A stretch of 64,000 nt of DNA from Micromonospora lupini (GTDB taxonomy: Bacteria; Actinomycetota; Actinomycetes; Mycobacteriales; Micromonosporaceae): the NCBI RefSeq assembly GCF_026342015.1, contig NZ_JAPENL010000002.1, positions 5,001 to 69,000 on the forward strand. The letters run 5' to 3'. Positions within the stretch are counted from its first letter, which is position 1, and each line of letters starts with the position of its first letter. Positions 52,346-60,901 of the stretch are shown here, piece by piece. The notes under the pieces were generated by a model, which saw nothing but the letters and a program-made list of their open reading frames with translations, was not told where the DNA came from and did no database searches. A program made the translations under genes and the position numbers.

Positions 52346-52915
52346 TCAGCGCAGATCCGCCGCCACGAACGACCAGAGTTCGAGGTCGACCCGGCCACCG
52401 CCGACGAAACCCGCGTTGCGGAGCAGCCCCTCGTAGCTGAAGCCGGCCTTCTCGGCGACCCGGCGCGACGCCAGGTTGCCGGGGGCCACCCGCAGCTCGA
52501 CCCGCTGGAAGCCGTGCTCCAGGATCAGCGCGATGGCCACCGCGTCCACCGCCTCGGCGGCCAGGCCGAAGCCCCGCGCGTGGGGTGCCATCGCGTAGGA
52601 GACCTCGGTGAGCCGGGCGCCCCAGTCGGTACGCCGCGTCCAGAGGGAGCCGACCACCTGGTCGTCCTCCCGGCGGACCACCGCGTAGTGGTCGCCCTCG
52701 CCGCTGTCGCGCCGCTGCCGGGCCAGATCCGTGCACCAGGCGTGCCCGTCGATCGGGCCGGAGTCGTCGGCCAGCGGCAGCCACCGCCGGGTCAGCTTGT
52801 CGGCGAAGATCTCCCCGGCCGCCGACGCGTCCGCCGCCGTCAGCCGACGCACCTCAGTACGCGGGGTGGAGACTGTCAACGCCGGAAACCGGCGGACCGC
52901 CAACTCACCGATCAC
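52346..52915 (-). CDS. GNAT-family N-acetyltransferase (RimJ/RimL type)
   Basis: A 189-residue acetyl-CoA-dependent acetyltransferase. The fold is evident from TPRTEVRRLTAADASAAGEI, SLWTRRTDWGARLTEVSYAM, the acetyl-CoA loop APHARGFGLAAEAVDAVAIA and RRVAEKAGFSYEGLLRN. It resembles RimJ/RimL-like enzymes; the acceptor is unknown. GTG 52915 overlaps the stop of the cobB-like gene by 4 nt, so the two are made together, a hint that the acetyltransferase acts in the same context. Confidence 0.85.
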   Translation of the reverse strand: MIGELAVRRFPALTVSTPRTEVRRLTAADASAAGEIFADKLTRRWLPLADDSGPIDGHAWCTDLARQRRDSGEGDHYAVVRREDDQVVGSLWTRRTDWGARLTEVSYAMAPHARGFGLAAEAVDAVAIALILEHGFQRVELRVAPGNLASRRVAEKAGFSYEGLLRNAGFVGGGRVDLELWSFVAADLR

Positions 52916-54321
52916 GCGGGCACCACGGGAGGCTGTGCGGGCGCCGCCTCGGCAGCGGCCGGCTCGCTGACCGCCGCGGCAACCACCCGGGCGGCGGTCG
53001 CCGCGTGCCCCGCCCAGTGCAGGGTGAGTTGCGAGGCGTGCACGTTGCGCCACACGAAACCCTCAGGAGTGCCGCCGTCCCAGCTCCACGCCGGCCGCTG
53101 ACCGGCGCGCGGGGTGAGCACCGACCGGTGCTCCTTGTGCCCGACGACCACAGTGCCCTGCGCGGCGACCACGCTGTCGGTCTGGGCAGTCGCCTCCCGA
53201 TAGCCCACCACGAGACCGTCGCGGCTCACGCCCACCGCGTCCAGCACACCGCACATCGGCAGCCCGTCCAGCTCACGGGCCAGCCACAGCAGGCCGGCGC
53301 CCTCGGCGACCACCGGCCGACCGGTGCGGGCCAGCTCGGCCACCGCGATGCAGAGCCGCCGGTTGGCCGACAACTGCTCGGCGTACGACTCGGGCAGCGC
53401 ACCCCCGACGACAAGCGCGCGGGTGCCGACAGGCAACGCCTCGTCGCGCAACGGATCGACTGTCACCACCTCGGCGCCGGCGGCGGACAGCAGCTCGGCG
53501 GTCTCCGGGTGGCTGAAGCTGCCGCCCGGCCCACCGGCAAGGGCCACCAGCGGGCGCTGCGCCGGAACGACAAGCTCGCCGAGCGCCTCCTGCGGCGACC
53601 AGGCCACCGCCGGCAGTGGCGGAGCGGAACGGGCCAGCCCGAGCAGCCGCTCCAGATCGACTGTGGCGGCGACCGCCTCGCCCAACCGGCGCACCGCACG
53701 AACCGCGTCGGCCGAGGCATCGACCACCGGCGCCACCCCGTGCCGGCGGGACGGCAGCACGGCCGGCAGGTCCTGGCGACGCAGCGCGCCGTAGACCGGC
53801 ACTCCCACGTCGTCAAGCGCCTCGCGCAGCATCGCCTCGTGCCGCGACGACGCCACCCGGTTGAGGATCACCCCACCCAGCCACAACTGCTCGTCGTACG
53901 AGCGGAAACCGTGCACCAGGGCGGCCACCGACTGCCCCATCGCCGCGACGTCGACCACCAGCACCACCGGACTGCGCAGCGCGGTGGCCGCGGCGGCCGT
54001 GGACTCCTGCTCCGGGCGGCCACCGACGGAGTCGTACAGGCCCATGCTGCCCTGCACGACGGCGAGCGCGGCCCCCGCGGCGCCGTGTGCGACGAGCGGG
54101 GCGAGCCGGTCGACGCCGACCAGCCGGGGATCGATCACCCGGCCGGGCCGGCCGGCGGCGAGACCGAGGTACGCGGCGTCGACGTGGTCCGGGCCCAGCT
54201 TGAACCCGGCGACGTCGACACCCCGCTCGGCCAGGGCGGCGAGCAGCCCGATCGCCAGCGCGTTCTTTCCGTGCCCGGAGGACGGCGCGCTGAGCACCAG
54301 GCGCGGCACGACGGTCATCAT
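52912..54321 (-). CDS. Atypical CobB-like cobyrinate amidotransferase, active-site residues altered
   Basis: A 469-residue protein with the full CobB/CbiA architecture: an N-terminal dethiobiotin-synthetase-like ATPase domain and a C-terminal class I glutaminase-like domain from about 255. Normal enzymes amidate the a and c side chains of (hydrogeno)cobyrinic acid. Hallmarks differ: the P-loop reads SGHGKNALA (Thr to Asn), the KxGPDYIDPxYH region reads KLGPDHVDAAYL, the VEGVMGLFDG loop reads VQGSMGLYDS, and the glutaminase elbow AECAGLL reads AEGAGLL, so the catalytic Cys is Gly341. The rest is well conserved (LDGLPMCGVLDAVG, NVHASQLTLHWAGH). It is probably a paralog with a changed or lost reaction. 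Confidence 0.85.
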   Translation of the reverse strand: MMTVVPRLVLSAPSSGHGKNALAIGLLAALAERGVDVAGFKLGPDHVDAAYLGLAAGRPGRVIDPRLVGVDRLAPLVAHGAAGAALAVVQGSMGLYDSVGGRPEQESTAAAATALRSPVVLVVDVAAMGQSVAALVHGFRSYDEQLWLGGVILNRVASSRHEAMLREALDDVGVPVYGALRRQDLPAVLPSRRHGVAPVVDASADAVRAVRRLGEAVAATVDLERLLGLARSAPPLPAVAWSPQEALGELVVPAQRPLVALAGGPGGSFSHPETAELLSAAGAEVVTVDPLRDEALPVGTRALVVGGALPESYAEQLSANRRLCIAVAELARTGRPVVAEGAGLLWLARELDGLPMCGVLDAVGVSRDGLVVGYREATAQTDSVVAAQGTVVVGHKEHRSVLTPRAGQRPAWSWDGGTPEGFVWRNVHASQLTLHWAGHAATAARVVAAAVSEPAAAEAAPAQPPVVPA

Positions 54322-54488
54322 CGACTCCTCGCGGGCGGCGGCGGGGACGCGACGGCCGACCGGGGTCGATCCGTCGGCGTGACGATACCCGCCCGGCCCG
54401 ACGCGCGAGCACCGCCAACCGGGGCCGCGCGCACCGTCTCGGCCCGGTCGCGGTGAGTGGCCCCGGTCATACGGGTAGCCTCGGTGCC

Positions 54489-55310
54489 GTGTACCGGTTC
54501 CTGCTGAGCCCACGCTGGTTGGGCGCCCTCGCGCTTACCCTGGTCGCCTCCGCCGTCATGGTGTGGTTGGGCAACTGGCAGCTGGACCGCTACCGAGGCC
54601 GTACCGAGATCAACGAGCGGATCGACGCGGGCGAGCGGATGTCCCCGGTGCCCCTGGCCGACGCGTTCCGCGCGCCCACCGGTGGCCCCGGGACCGCCGG
54701 TCCGGCCCCCGCGAAGGACAGGGTCTGGACCCGGATCACCGCCACCGGCCGGTACGACCCGTCGAACACGGTCCTGGTCCGTGGTCGGACCGTCGACAGC
54801 CGGGTCGGCTTCGAGGTGCTCACCCCGCTGGTGCTCGCCGACGGCAGCGCGCTGCTGGTGGACCGGGGCTGGATCCCGCCCGCGCCGGGCGGGGCGACAG
54901 CCCAGCCGTCGGTGCCCACCCCGCCGGGCGGCGACGTGACTGTCAGCGGCCGGTTGCACGAGACCGAGAGCGGCGCCGGCACGGTGGATCGCCGCGGCGG
55001 CCGGCTGGAGACGCGGCGGATCGCCGTGCCGCGCCTGGCCCGCGAGCTGCCCTACCCGGTCTACGGCGGCTACCTGCTGCTGGACGACCAGACCCCGGCC
55101 GCCGACGCGGTGTTCAAGGCCGTGCCGGTCGGGCACACGAACAACTGGCAGAACTTCGGCTACGTCGTGCAGTGGTGGCTGTTCGCCGCGATGGCGCTCT
55201 TCGGCTACGGCTGGGTGGCCCGCCGCGAGGCACGCCGGGCCGCTGGTCTCGACGGAGCGACGGCCCCGCTGGACCGGGCGGCCGAGCCGACGCCGAGCGC
55301 GTCCGCCTGA
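54489..55310 (+). CDS. SURF1-family cytochrome oxidase assembly protein
   Basis: A 273-residue membrane protein with the SURF1 arrangement: N-terminal helix GALALTLVASAVMVWLGNWQ, a large periplasmic domain (VLVRGRTVDSRVGFEVLTPL, then SALLVDRGWIPP) and a C-terminal helix WWLFAAMALFGYGWVARREA preceded by NNWQNFGYVVQ. SURF1 helps insert haem a into cytochrome aa3. GTG 54489 gives YRFLLSPRWLG directly before the first helix; 54453 is an alternative. Divergent from the cobB-like gene. Confidence 0.92.
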   Translation: MYRFLLSPRWLGALALTLVASAVMVWLGNWQLDRYRGRTEINERIDAGERMSPVPLADAFRAPTGGPGTAGPAPAKDRVWTRITATGRYDPSNTVLVRGRTVDSRVGFEVLTPLVLADGSALLVDRGWIPPAPGGATAQPSVPTPPGGDVTVSGRLHETESGAGTVDRRGGRLETRRIAVPRLARELPYPVYGGYLLLDDQTPAADAVFKAVPVGHTNNWQNFGYVVQWWLFAAMALFGYGWVARREARRAAGLDGATAPLDRAAEPTPSASA

Positions 55311-55320
55311 CTCTGCCTGC

Positions 55321-56913
55321 TCAACCGCTGCGCCGGCCGGCGTGGATGGCGCGGACCGCGTCGATGGTGTCCGCCTCGGCGGCGGACTTGTCGTCGCGGT
55401 AGCGCACCACGCGGGCGAACCGCAGCGCCATCCCACCCGGGTAGCGGGTGCTCGTCTGCACCCCGTCGAAGGCGATCTCCACGACCTGCTCCGGGCGGAC
55501 CCGGACCACCCAGTCGCCCCGCTCCACGGCGAGGTCGAGGAAACGCTCGGTCTGCCACCGCAGCAACTCGTCGGTGAGCCCCTTGAACGTCTTGCCGAGC
55601 ATGACGAAGTCGCCGGTGCGCGGGTCACGGGCGCCCAGATGCAGGTTGGACAACCAGCCCTTGCGCCGGCCGCTGCCCCACTCGACGGCGAGCACCACCA
55701 GGTCGAGGGTGTGCCGGGGTTTGACCTTGACCCAGGCGGCGCCGCGCCGGCCGGCGTCGTAGGGGGCGTCCGGCGCCTTGACCACCACGCCCTCCTGCCC
55801 GGCGTCGAGCGCGGCGGCGAACGCCGCGCCGGCCTGCTCCGGGCCGTCGACCTCCATCCGCCCGACCAGCAGCGACGAATCGACCGCGCCGGCGAGCGCG
55901 GCCCAGCGCTCCCGCCCGGGCATGTCGATCAGATCCTGGCCGTCGAGGTGCAGCAGGTCGAAGAAGTACGGGGTGAGCACTGTCGCGCCGGTGCTGGCGG
56001 CGGCCGCGAGCACCGCCGGGGCGACAGGTGTCCGGCCTGTGGTGCTCGGTGTGGTGCGCCGGGCGGCCCGACTGGAGGTCTGCTGGAACGGCAGTGGGCG
56101 GCCCGTCTCGTCCAGGCCGATCGCCTCGCCGTCGAGGACCAGCTCCCGACCCGGCAGGGCGCGGACCGCCGCGACCACCTCGGGCACCCGGTTGGTGATC
56201 TCGTCGAGGCTGCGGGTGAACACGGCGATGTCGGCGCCGGAGCGGTGCACCTGGATGCGGATGCCGTCGAGCTTCACGTCGACCACCGCCGGCGTGCCGG
56301 TCGCGGCGAGCGCCTCGTCGACCGAGGGGGCGCTCTGCGCGAGCATCGGCGCCAGCGGTCGGCCGACCTGCAAGCCGAAGCCGGCCAACTCGGCGGCCCC
56401 TCCGGCCAGCGCGGCCACCGCCACGGCACGCAGGTCACCGGCGAGCAGCAGCGCCCGACGAACCGTCGCCACCGGCACCTCGGCGGCCCGGGCCACGGCG
56501 TCGGCGAGCAGCCCGGCCTGGGCGCCCTGCCGCAGCTCGCCGCTGAACAGGCCGGTGAGCAGGCGCTGCTCGTCGACAGTCGCCGCCGCATAGAGGGCGC
56601 CGAGCAGCGCCCGACGGCGGGCCTGCGACCCGGCGCCCTGCACGGCGGCGATCTGCTCGATGGCCGCATCGACGGCGGCCACGGTCAGCGTCGGCTCGGC
56701 GGCCGGTGGCGGCAGGTCACGCAGGCTCGCGTAGCCCACACCGGTCTGCCGCTGGCGCAGCTCACCGGCGAGGTAGCCGGCGCCGGGCTCCACCTCGGCC
56801 GGGTCGAGCCGGCGCAGCGCGTCGGCGAGCAGCTCCACCTTGGCCCGCCGGCCACTGGTGGCGCCCACGGCGGCGGAGGTGGCCGCCAGGTCGATGAACC
56901 GCACGAGGCCCAT
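55321..56913 (-). CDS. lig: ATP-dependent DNA ligase
   Basis: A 530-residue ligase of the archaeal/LigB type, secondary to the NAD-dependent replicative ligase. N-terminal DNA-binding domain about 1-190, adenylation domain with the nucleotidyl lysine K214 in VDVKLDGIRIQVHR, followed by VLDGEAIGLDETGR, YFFDLLHLDGQDL, GQEGVVVKAPDAPY and AWVKVKPRHTLDLVVLAVEW; a C-terminal OB domain completes it. ATG 56913 has GGAGG about ten bases upstream. Probably used in DNA repair. Its stop is 11 bp from the convergent SURF1 stop. Confidence 0.94.
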   Translation of the reverse strand: MGLVRFIDLAATSAAVGATSGRRAKVELLADALRRLDPAEVEPGAGYLAGELRQRQTGVGYASLRDLPPPAAEPTLTVAAVDAAIEQIAAVQGAGSQARRRALLGALYAAATVDEQRLLTGLFSGELRQGAQAGLLADAVARAAEVPVATVRRALLLAGDLRAVAVAALAGGAAELAGFGLQVGRPLAPMLAQSAPSVDEALAATGTPAVVDVKLDGIRIQVHRSGADIAVFTRSLDEITNRVPEVVAAVRALPGRELVLDGEAIGLDETGRPLPFQQTSSRAARRTTPSTTGRTPVAPAVLAAAASTGATVLTPYFFDLLHLDGQDLIDMPGRERWAALAGAVDSSLLVGRMEVDGPEQAGAAFAAALDAGQEGVVVKAPDAPYDAGRRGAAWVKVKPRHTLDLVVLAVEWGSGRRKGWLSNLHLGARDPRTGDFVMLGKTFKGLTDELLRWQTERFLDLAVERGDWVVRVRPEQVVEIAFDGVQTSTRYPGGMALRFARVVRYRDDKSAAEADTIDAVRAIHAGRRSG

Positions 56914-57001
56914 CCTGCCAGCCACCTCCGACACCGCCCGGGCATTGCCGTGCCCGGGCGGTGTCGGCGCGGTGCCGCAGCCCACGAGGGGGCGGCGGGA
57001 A

Positions 57002-57208
57002 TCAGGCGGAGACGGGCTCCTCGATGCGCAACCCGCGGGCGCGGACCTCGCCCGCGACCCGGGAGAGCACCGAGTCGAGGGCGACCAGGGCGGCGGACAG
57101 CTCACCGAGCTGATCGTTGAGCGTGTCCTCGGACCACGCGGAGACGTCGACGTCCCCCAGTGCGCTGACGGCGGCCCCCAACCGGGCCATCACCTCGTTC
57201 GTACTCAT
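57002..57208 (-). CDS. Small helical hypothetical protein
   Basis: A 68-residue acidic protein predicted to be helical throughout: VMARLGAAVSALGDVDVSAW, then LNDQLGELSAALVALDSVLS and RVAGEVRARGLRIEE. It may be a short coiled-coil or an N-terminal-type fragment similar to DUF222 leaders, but no family can be fixed. The start lacks a good ribosome-binding site; CTATAGG lies just upstream, so transcription may start almost at the ATG. Confidence 0.6.
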   Translation of the reverse strand: MSTNEVMARLGAAVSALGDVDVSAWSEDTLNDQLGELSAALVALDSVLSRVAGEVRARGLRIEEPVSA

Positions 57209-57247
57209 GTTCGAAAGCCTATAGCAATCCCATCAACGACACGCCAC

Positions 57248-57282
57248 AAACTTGCAGATCAGGCGCAAACTTGCAGTTCTCA
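57248..57282 (-). repeat. Duplicated stop-codon segment of the dipeptidase gene
   Basis: AAACTTGCAG occurs at 57248-57257 and 57267-57276. On the minus strand each copy follows CGCCTGA, so the stop-bearing 3' end is present twice; here the two TGA codons (at 57280-57282 and 57259-57261) are in the same frame, 21 bp apart. Confidence 0.75.
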
Positions 57283-58632
57283 GGCGGCGGCGACATTGCG
57301 CAGCAGCAACGCCTCGGCGAGGCACACCCGGGCGAACTCGCCGAGGTGCAGGCTCTCGTTCGGGCCGTGCGCCCGCGCGTGCGGATCCTCCACGCCTGTC
57401 ACCAGGATCGCCGCCTGCGGGAACATCTCCTGGAAGGTGGCGATGAACGGGATCGAACCGCCGATACCGACGTCCACCGGGTCGGTGCCGTCCCACGCCG
57501 TACGGAACGCCGAACGGGCGGCGTCGAACATCGGCCCGGACGCGTCGATCACGCACGGGTTGCCGTCGTGCTCCAGGCTGACTGTCACCTGGGCGCCCCA
57601 CGGAGCGTGCTTCTCCAGGTGCGCGCGCACCGCCGCGTACGCCCGCTTGGGGTCGTCGCCCGGGGCGAGGCGGATGCTGAGCTTCGCCTTCGCGGCCGGC
57701 ACCAGGGCGTTCGGGGCCTCGCCGGTGGACGGCGCGTCGATGCCGAGCACCGACACCGCCGGCTTGGTCCAGAGCCGGTCGGTGATCCGCCCGGTGCCGA
57801 TGAACTCGACGCCCTCGGCCAGCCCGGCCTCGGCGCGGATCCGGTCCTCCGGGTAGTCGACCGTGGCGCCCTCCCGAGCGACCAGCCCGTCCACCGCCAC
57901 GGAGCCGGCGTCGTCGTGCAGGGTCGCCAGCAGGCGGACCAGGGCGGTCAGCGCGTCCGGCACGGCACCGCCGAACATGCCGCTGTGCACCGCGTGGTCA
58001 AGCGTGCGCACCTCGACGAAACAGTTGACGACGCCACGCAGCGAGGTGGTCAGCGCCGGTACGCCGATGTCCCAGTTGCCGGAGTCGGCGATCACGATGA
58101 CGTCGGAGGTGATCTCGTCGCGGTGGTCGATCAGCAGTTGCTCAAGCGAATCGGAGCCGTACTCCTCCTCGCCCTCGATGAACAGCACCACACCGACCGG
58201 CAGCGCGTCCCCGTACGCGCGCAGCGCCGCGACGTGCGCCATGATGCCGGCCTTGTCGTCGGCCGCGCCCCGGGCGTACAGGCGGCCGTCGCGCTCCACC
58301 GGCTCGAACGGGTCGGACTCCCACAGCGACCGGTCGCCGACCGGCTGCACGTCGTGGTGGGCGTAGAGCAGCACGGTGGGCGCACCGGGCGGGGCGGCCC
58401 GACGGCCGATCACCGCGGGCTGCCCGCCGGAGCGCACGATGTCGACGTCCAGGCCGCAGCCGCGCAGCAGGTCGGCGACCGCCTCGGCGGAACGCTCCAC
58501 GTGTGAGTGGTCGAAGCCCTCGAAGGCGATGCCGGGAATGCGGACGAGACGTTCCAGGTCGGCGCGTACGCCGGGCATCTCCCGCTCGACGGCGGCCCGC
58601 ACCGCGGACTCGGACATGATCGGTGAGGTCAT
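57280..58632 (-). CDS. M20-family metallodipeptidase
   Basis: A 450-residue zinc peptidase of the M20/carnosinase-like branch. Metal-binding and catalytic elements: VLLYAHHDVQPVGD, YARGAADDKAGIMAHVAALR, the general base in FIEGEEEYGSDSL, VIADSGNWDIGVPALTTSLRG (within 20-residue pieces) and HAVHSGMFGG with HGPNESLHL at the C-terminus. It would cleave dipeptides or acylated amino acids; the specificity is unknown. ATG 58632 gives MTSPIMSESAVRAAV; a second ATG five codons on is also possible. Its 3' end is duplicated. Confidence 0.92.
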   Translation of the reverse strand: MTSPIMSESAVRAAVEREMPGVRADLERLVRIPGIAFEGFDHSHVERSAEAVADLLRGCGLDVDIVRSGGQPAVIGRRAAPPGAPTVLLYAHHDVQPVGDRSLWESDPFEPVERDGRLYARGAADDKAGIMAHVAALRAYGDALPVGVVLFIEGEEEYGSDSLEQLLIDHRDEITSDVIVIADSGNWDIGVPALTTSLRGVVNCFVEVRTLDHAVHSGMFGGAVPDALTALVRLLATLHDDAGSVAVDGLVAREGATVDYPEDRIRAEAGLAEGVEFIGTGRITDRLWTKPAVSVLGIDAPSTGEAPNALVPAAKAKLSIRLAPGDDPKRAYAAVRAHLEKHAPWGAQVTVSLEHDGNPCVIDASGPMFDAARSAFRTAWDGTDPVDVGIGGSIPFIATFQEMFPQAAILVTGVEDPHARAHGPNESLHLGEFARVCLAEALLLRNVAAA

Positions 58633-58653
58633 GACCGGAATCGTATGCCGGCC

Positions 58654-59799
58654 TTACCCAGGCGTGCCGGCCGAGCCCGTACCGTCACCGTCGCCCGCCG
58701 GGCCGGAACCCGTCCGCGCGCCCGGGGCGGCCCGACCGGCGCGGTGCGCGCGGCCGGCGGCCTCGGTGGCGGCGTCCATCCAGGAGCGGGCCCGGCCGGC
58801 CGTGCCGCCCACCCACTCGCCGACGTCGCTCGCGCCGTCGCCGAGGCGGCGCAGCAACCCGACAAGCGGGTCGGTGGAGCTGCTGAACTCCTCCCGGTAC
58901 GACTCGGCGGCGGCCTTGATCTCCTCGGAGACGCTTGTCGTGGCGTCGTCGTCGCGGCGCGGATAGTCCCCGGCCAGCACCCGCCCGTACGCCCCGGAGT
59001 CGATCCACTGCCGCAGCTGCGCCGCCCGCGCCACAGGCGTCGGGTGGGTGCTCCACGCCGTCATCCGGATCTTGTGCAGGCTGTCGCGCAGGTCGCCACC
59101 ACCGGCGTACTCGGCTGCCTGCTCCAGGAAGGCTGTCGTGTCGATCTGCGACAGGTCGCCGCCGCCCGCGAGCTTCATGAGCAGCCGCAGCGCGGCGGCC
59201 GGGTCCTGCCCGGCGAGCAGGCCGGCCCGGTCGGCGGACAGCTCCGCCTTGCGCCACCACTCAAGCATCGCCGCGATGATCGCCCGCAGGGCGAACGCCC
59301 CCACCGGCAGCCAGCTCAGGTTGGCCGCCCACCGGGTGAGGATCATGAGCATCGTCTTGTAGACCGCGTGCCCGCTGCCCACGTGCCCCAACTCGTGGCC
59401 GAGCAGGCAGCGCAGCTCGTCCTCGTCGAGCTGCTGCACGCACGCGGAGTTCAGCACGATGAACGGCCGGTCCAGGCCGACGGCCTCGGCGCCCAGCCAG
59501 GGCGACTGCGTCACGTACAGCTCGGGCAGCTTCGCCACGTCGAGCACCGCCGCGGCCTCGGTGTAGCGCTGCCACACCGCCGGATACTGCCGGTGATCGA
59601 CGCGGATGCCGGACGCCAGCACGGAGAGCCGGAAACCCCGCTCGTTCCACATGCCGAAGAACGCCCGCACCACGTCGTCGAAGCCACGCAGCTCACGCAG
59701 CGCGACCAGGGCGCCCCGGTCGGCCGGATGCTCCCAGGCCCGCGAGCTGATGCCGGTGAGGGTGGTGCGGCGCCGCGCTGGCGCGTCCGCTGCCGTCAT
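58654..59799 (-). CDS. M48-family metallopeptidase
   Basis: A 381-residue zinc protease. The HExxH site is LLGHELGHVGSGH (H135, E136, H139), with the third ligand in WWRKAELSADRAGLL. Two hydrophobic stretches (MLMILTRWAANLSWLPVGAF, then ALRAIIAAML) suggest membrane association as in HtpX/Ste24 relatives. Residues 300-381 are Arg/Ala/Gly-rich and disordered. Start ATG 59799 follows GGGGAACCC; a longer frame to 59832 has a weaker case. Possible role in membrane-protein quality control. Confidence 0.88.
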   Translation of the reverse strand: MTAADAPARRRTTLTGISSRAWEHPADRGALVALRELRGFDDVVRAFFGMWNERGFRLSVLASGIRVDHRQYPAVWQRYTEAAAVLDVAKLPELYVTQSPWLGAEAVGLDRPFIVLNSACVQQLDEDELRCLLGHELGHVGSGHAVYKTMLMILTRWAANLSWLPVGAFALRAIIAAMLEWWRKAELSADRAGLLAGQDPAAALRLLMKLAGGGDLSQIDTTAFLEQAAEYAGGGDLRDSLHKIRMTAWSTHPTPVARAAQLRQWIDSGAYGRVLAGDYPRRDDDATTSVSEEIKAAAESYREEFSSSTDPLVGLLRRLGDGASDVGEWVGGTAGRARSWMDAATEAAGRAHRAGRAAPGARTGSGPAGDGDGTGSAGTPG

Positions 59800-59867
59800 G
59801 ATGGGTTCCCCGTTCGCCGTGACTCCTCGCATCGTGCCGCAGCGGTCGGCCGGCGTCCATGCCCCGG

Positions 59868-60530
59868 TCAGCGGACCCGCACGTAGTACCGGGACGCGTC
59901 GAGCGGCAGCGTCGGCGCGCCGTCGACCACCAGGTCGGCTCGCGCGGCGGTGTCGTCGGCGGCGAAGTGCGCCAGCTCCCCGGCATGCCAGCGACGCAGC
60001 TCGGGCAGGATCTCCGGCCCGTCCCGCTGGACCGCACGGGTCAGCCGCAGCGGCGCGGGCGCGGTGACGAAGACGGCGAGGGTCAGCTCCGGCCGGACCA
60101 CGGCACGGGCCGCGCTGACCCCCTCCACGATCAGCACCGGCGTCATCGGCACCGGCACCGGGCGGGGCAGGAAGCACCGCCGCACCCAGCTGTAGCGCCG
60201 ATAGGCCCCCGGCTGTCGTCGGCGCAGCGGGGCCAACACGTCGGCATCGAGACGAGGCCAGAAGGTGAGCTGGTCGTCCCAGCCGTCGAGCAGGTCGTCC
60301 GTGTGCACCACCGGCGGACGCCCGCCGGGCAACGCCGCCAGGGCGTCCGCGAGGTGCGCGGCGAACCGGCTCTTGCCCGCGCCGCTCGGCCCGTCGACCG
60401 CGACGAGCCGGGTCCGCCCCAACCGCGCCGGGCCCGCGAGCACCCGACGTGCCAACTCGGTGTACGCCTCGACGACCACCACCGCCGGCACCCGCGCGGC
60501 GGATCGCCCGGTCGGCCGGCCGACGTCCAT
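59868..60530 (-). CDS. Uridine kinase-like P-loop protein
   Basis: A 220-residue nucleoside kinase-like protein. Walker A is AVDGPSGAGKSRFAAHLADA, a Walker B-like acid pair is in PPVVHTDDLLDGWDDQL, and the lid-like segment LIVEGVSAARAVVRPELTLA follows; the C-terminus ends RADLVVDGAPTLPLDASRYY. Actinobacterial proteins of this type are annotated as uridine kinases, but phosphate acceptor is unproven. ATG 60530 has GACGAGGGG upstream; a GTG at 60641 would add a 37-residue basic leader. Confidence 0.8.
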   Translation of the reverse strand: MDVGRPTGRSAARVPAVVVVEAYTELARRVLAGPARLGRTRLVAVDGPSGAGKSRFAAHLADALAALPGGRPPVVHTDDLLDGWDDQLTFWPRLDADVLAPLRRRQPGAYRRYSWVRRCFLPRPVPVPMTPVLIVEGVSAARAVVRPELTLAVFVTAPAPLRLTRAVQRDGPEILPELRRWHAGELAHFAADDTAARADLVVDGAPTLPLDASRYYVRVR

Positions 60531-60690
60531 CCCCTCGTCCCCGCCCTGCTCCACGCCCTCGTCCCTGCCCCCGGCACGCGCCGTCAGGCCCACGCCACTG
60601 CCGGCCCTTCTGGGCAAGCCCCTGGTGACGAGTCCGCGCACGACCGAAGTATGCCCCGCACACGCCCCGGTGGCGGGAGGTCACCGCCCA

Positions 60691-60765
60691 GATCGACTCG
60701 GGTTCCTTGATACCGGCGTGTCCCTGCGGCCAGGACACCCCGACATCAGGGAACCCGAGTTGATC
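60691..60765. repeat. REP-like palindromic element, copy B
   Basis: 33-bp arms at 60691-60723 and 60733-60765 pair with about five mismatches (GATCGACTCGGGTTCC ... GGAACCCGAGTTGATC) around a nine-base loop. The right arm resembles that of the element at 46461. Confidence 0.75.
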
Positions 60766-60901
60766 ACGCCGGTTTCAACTGGGTGACACGTCCGGCTGAC
60801 GCCCCGGGTCGGTCATTCTCACGTCCGGGGGATTTGGTGCGGCGACGGGTGACGGGCGGCCCGTTCGACGCGCGGGCCGATACCCGAGTCGGCATGATCG
60901 G

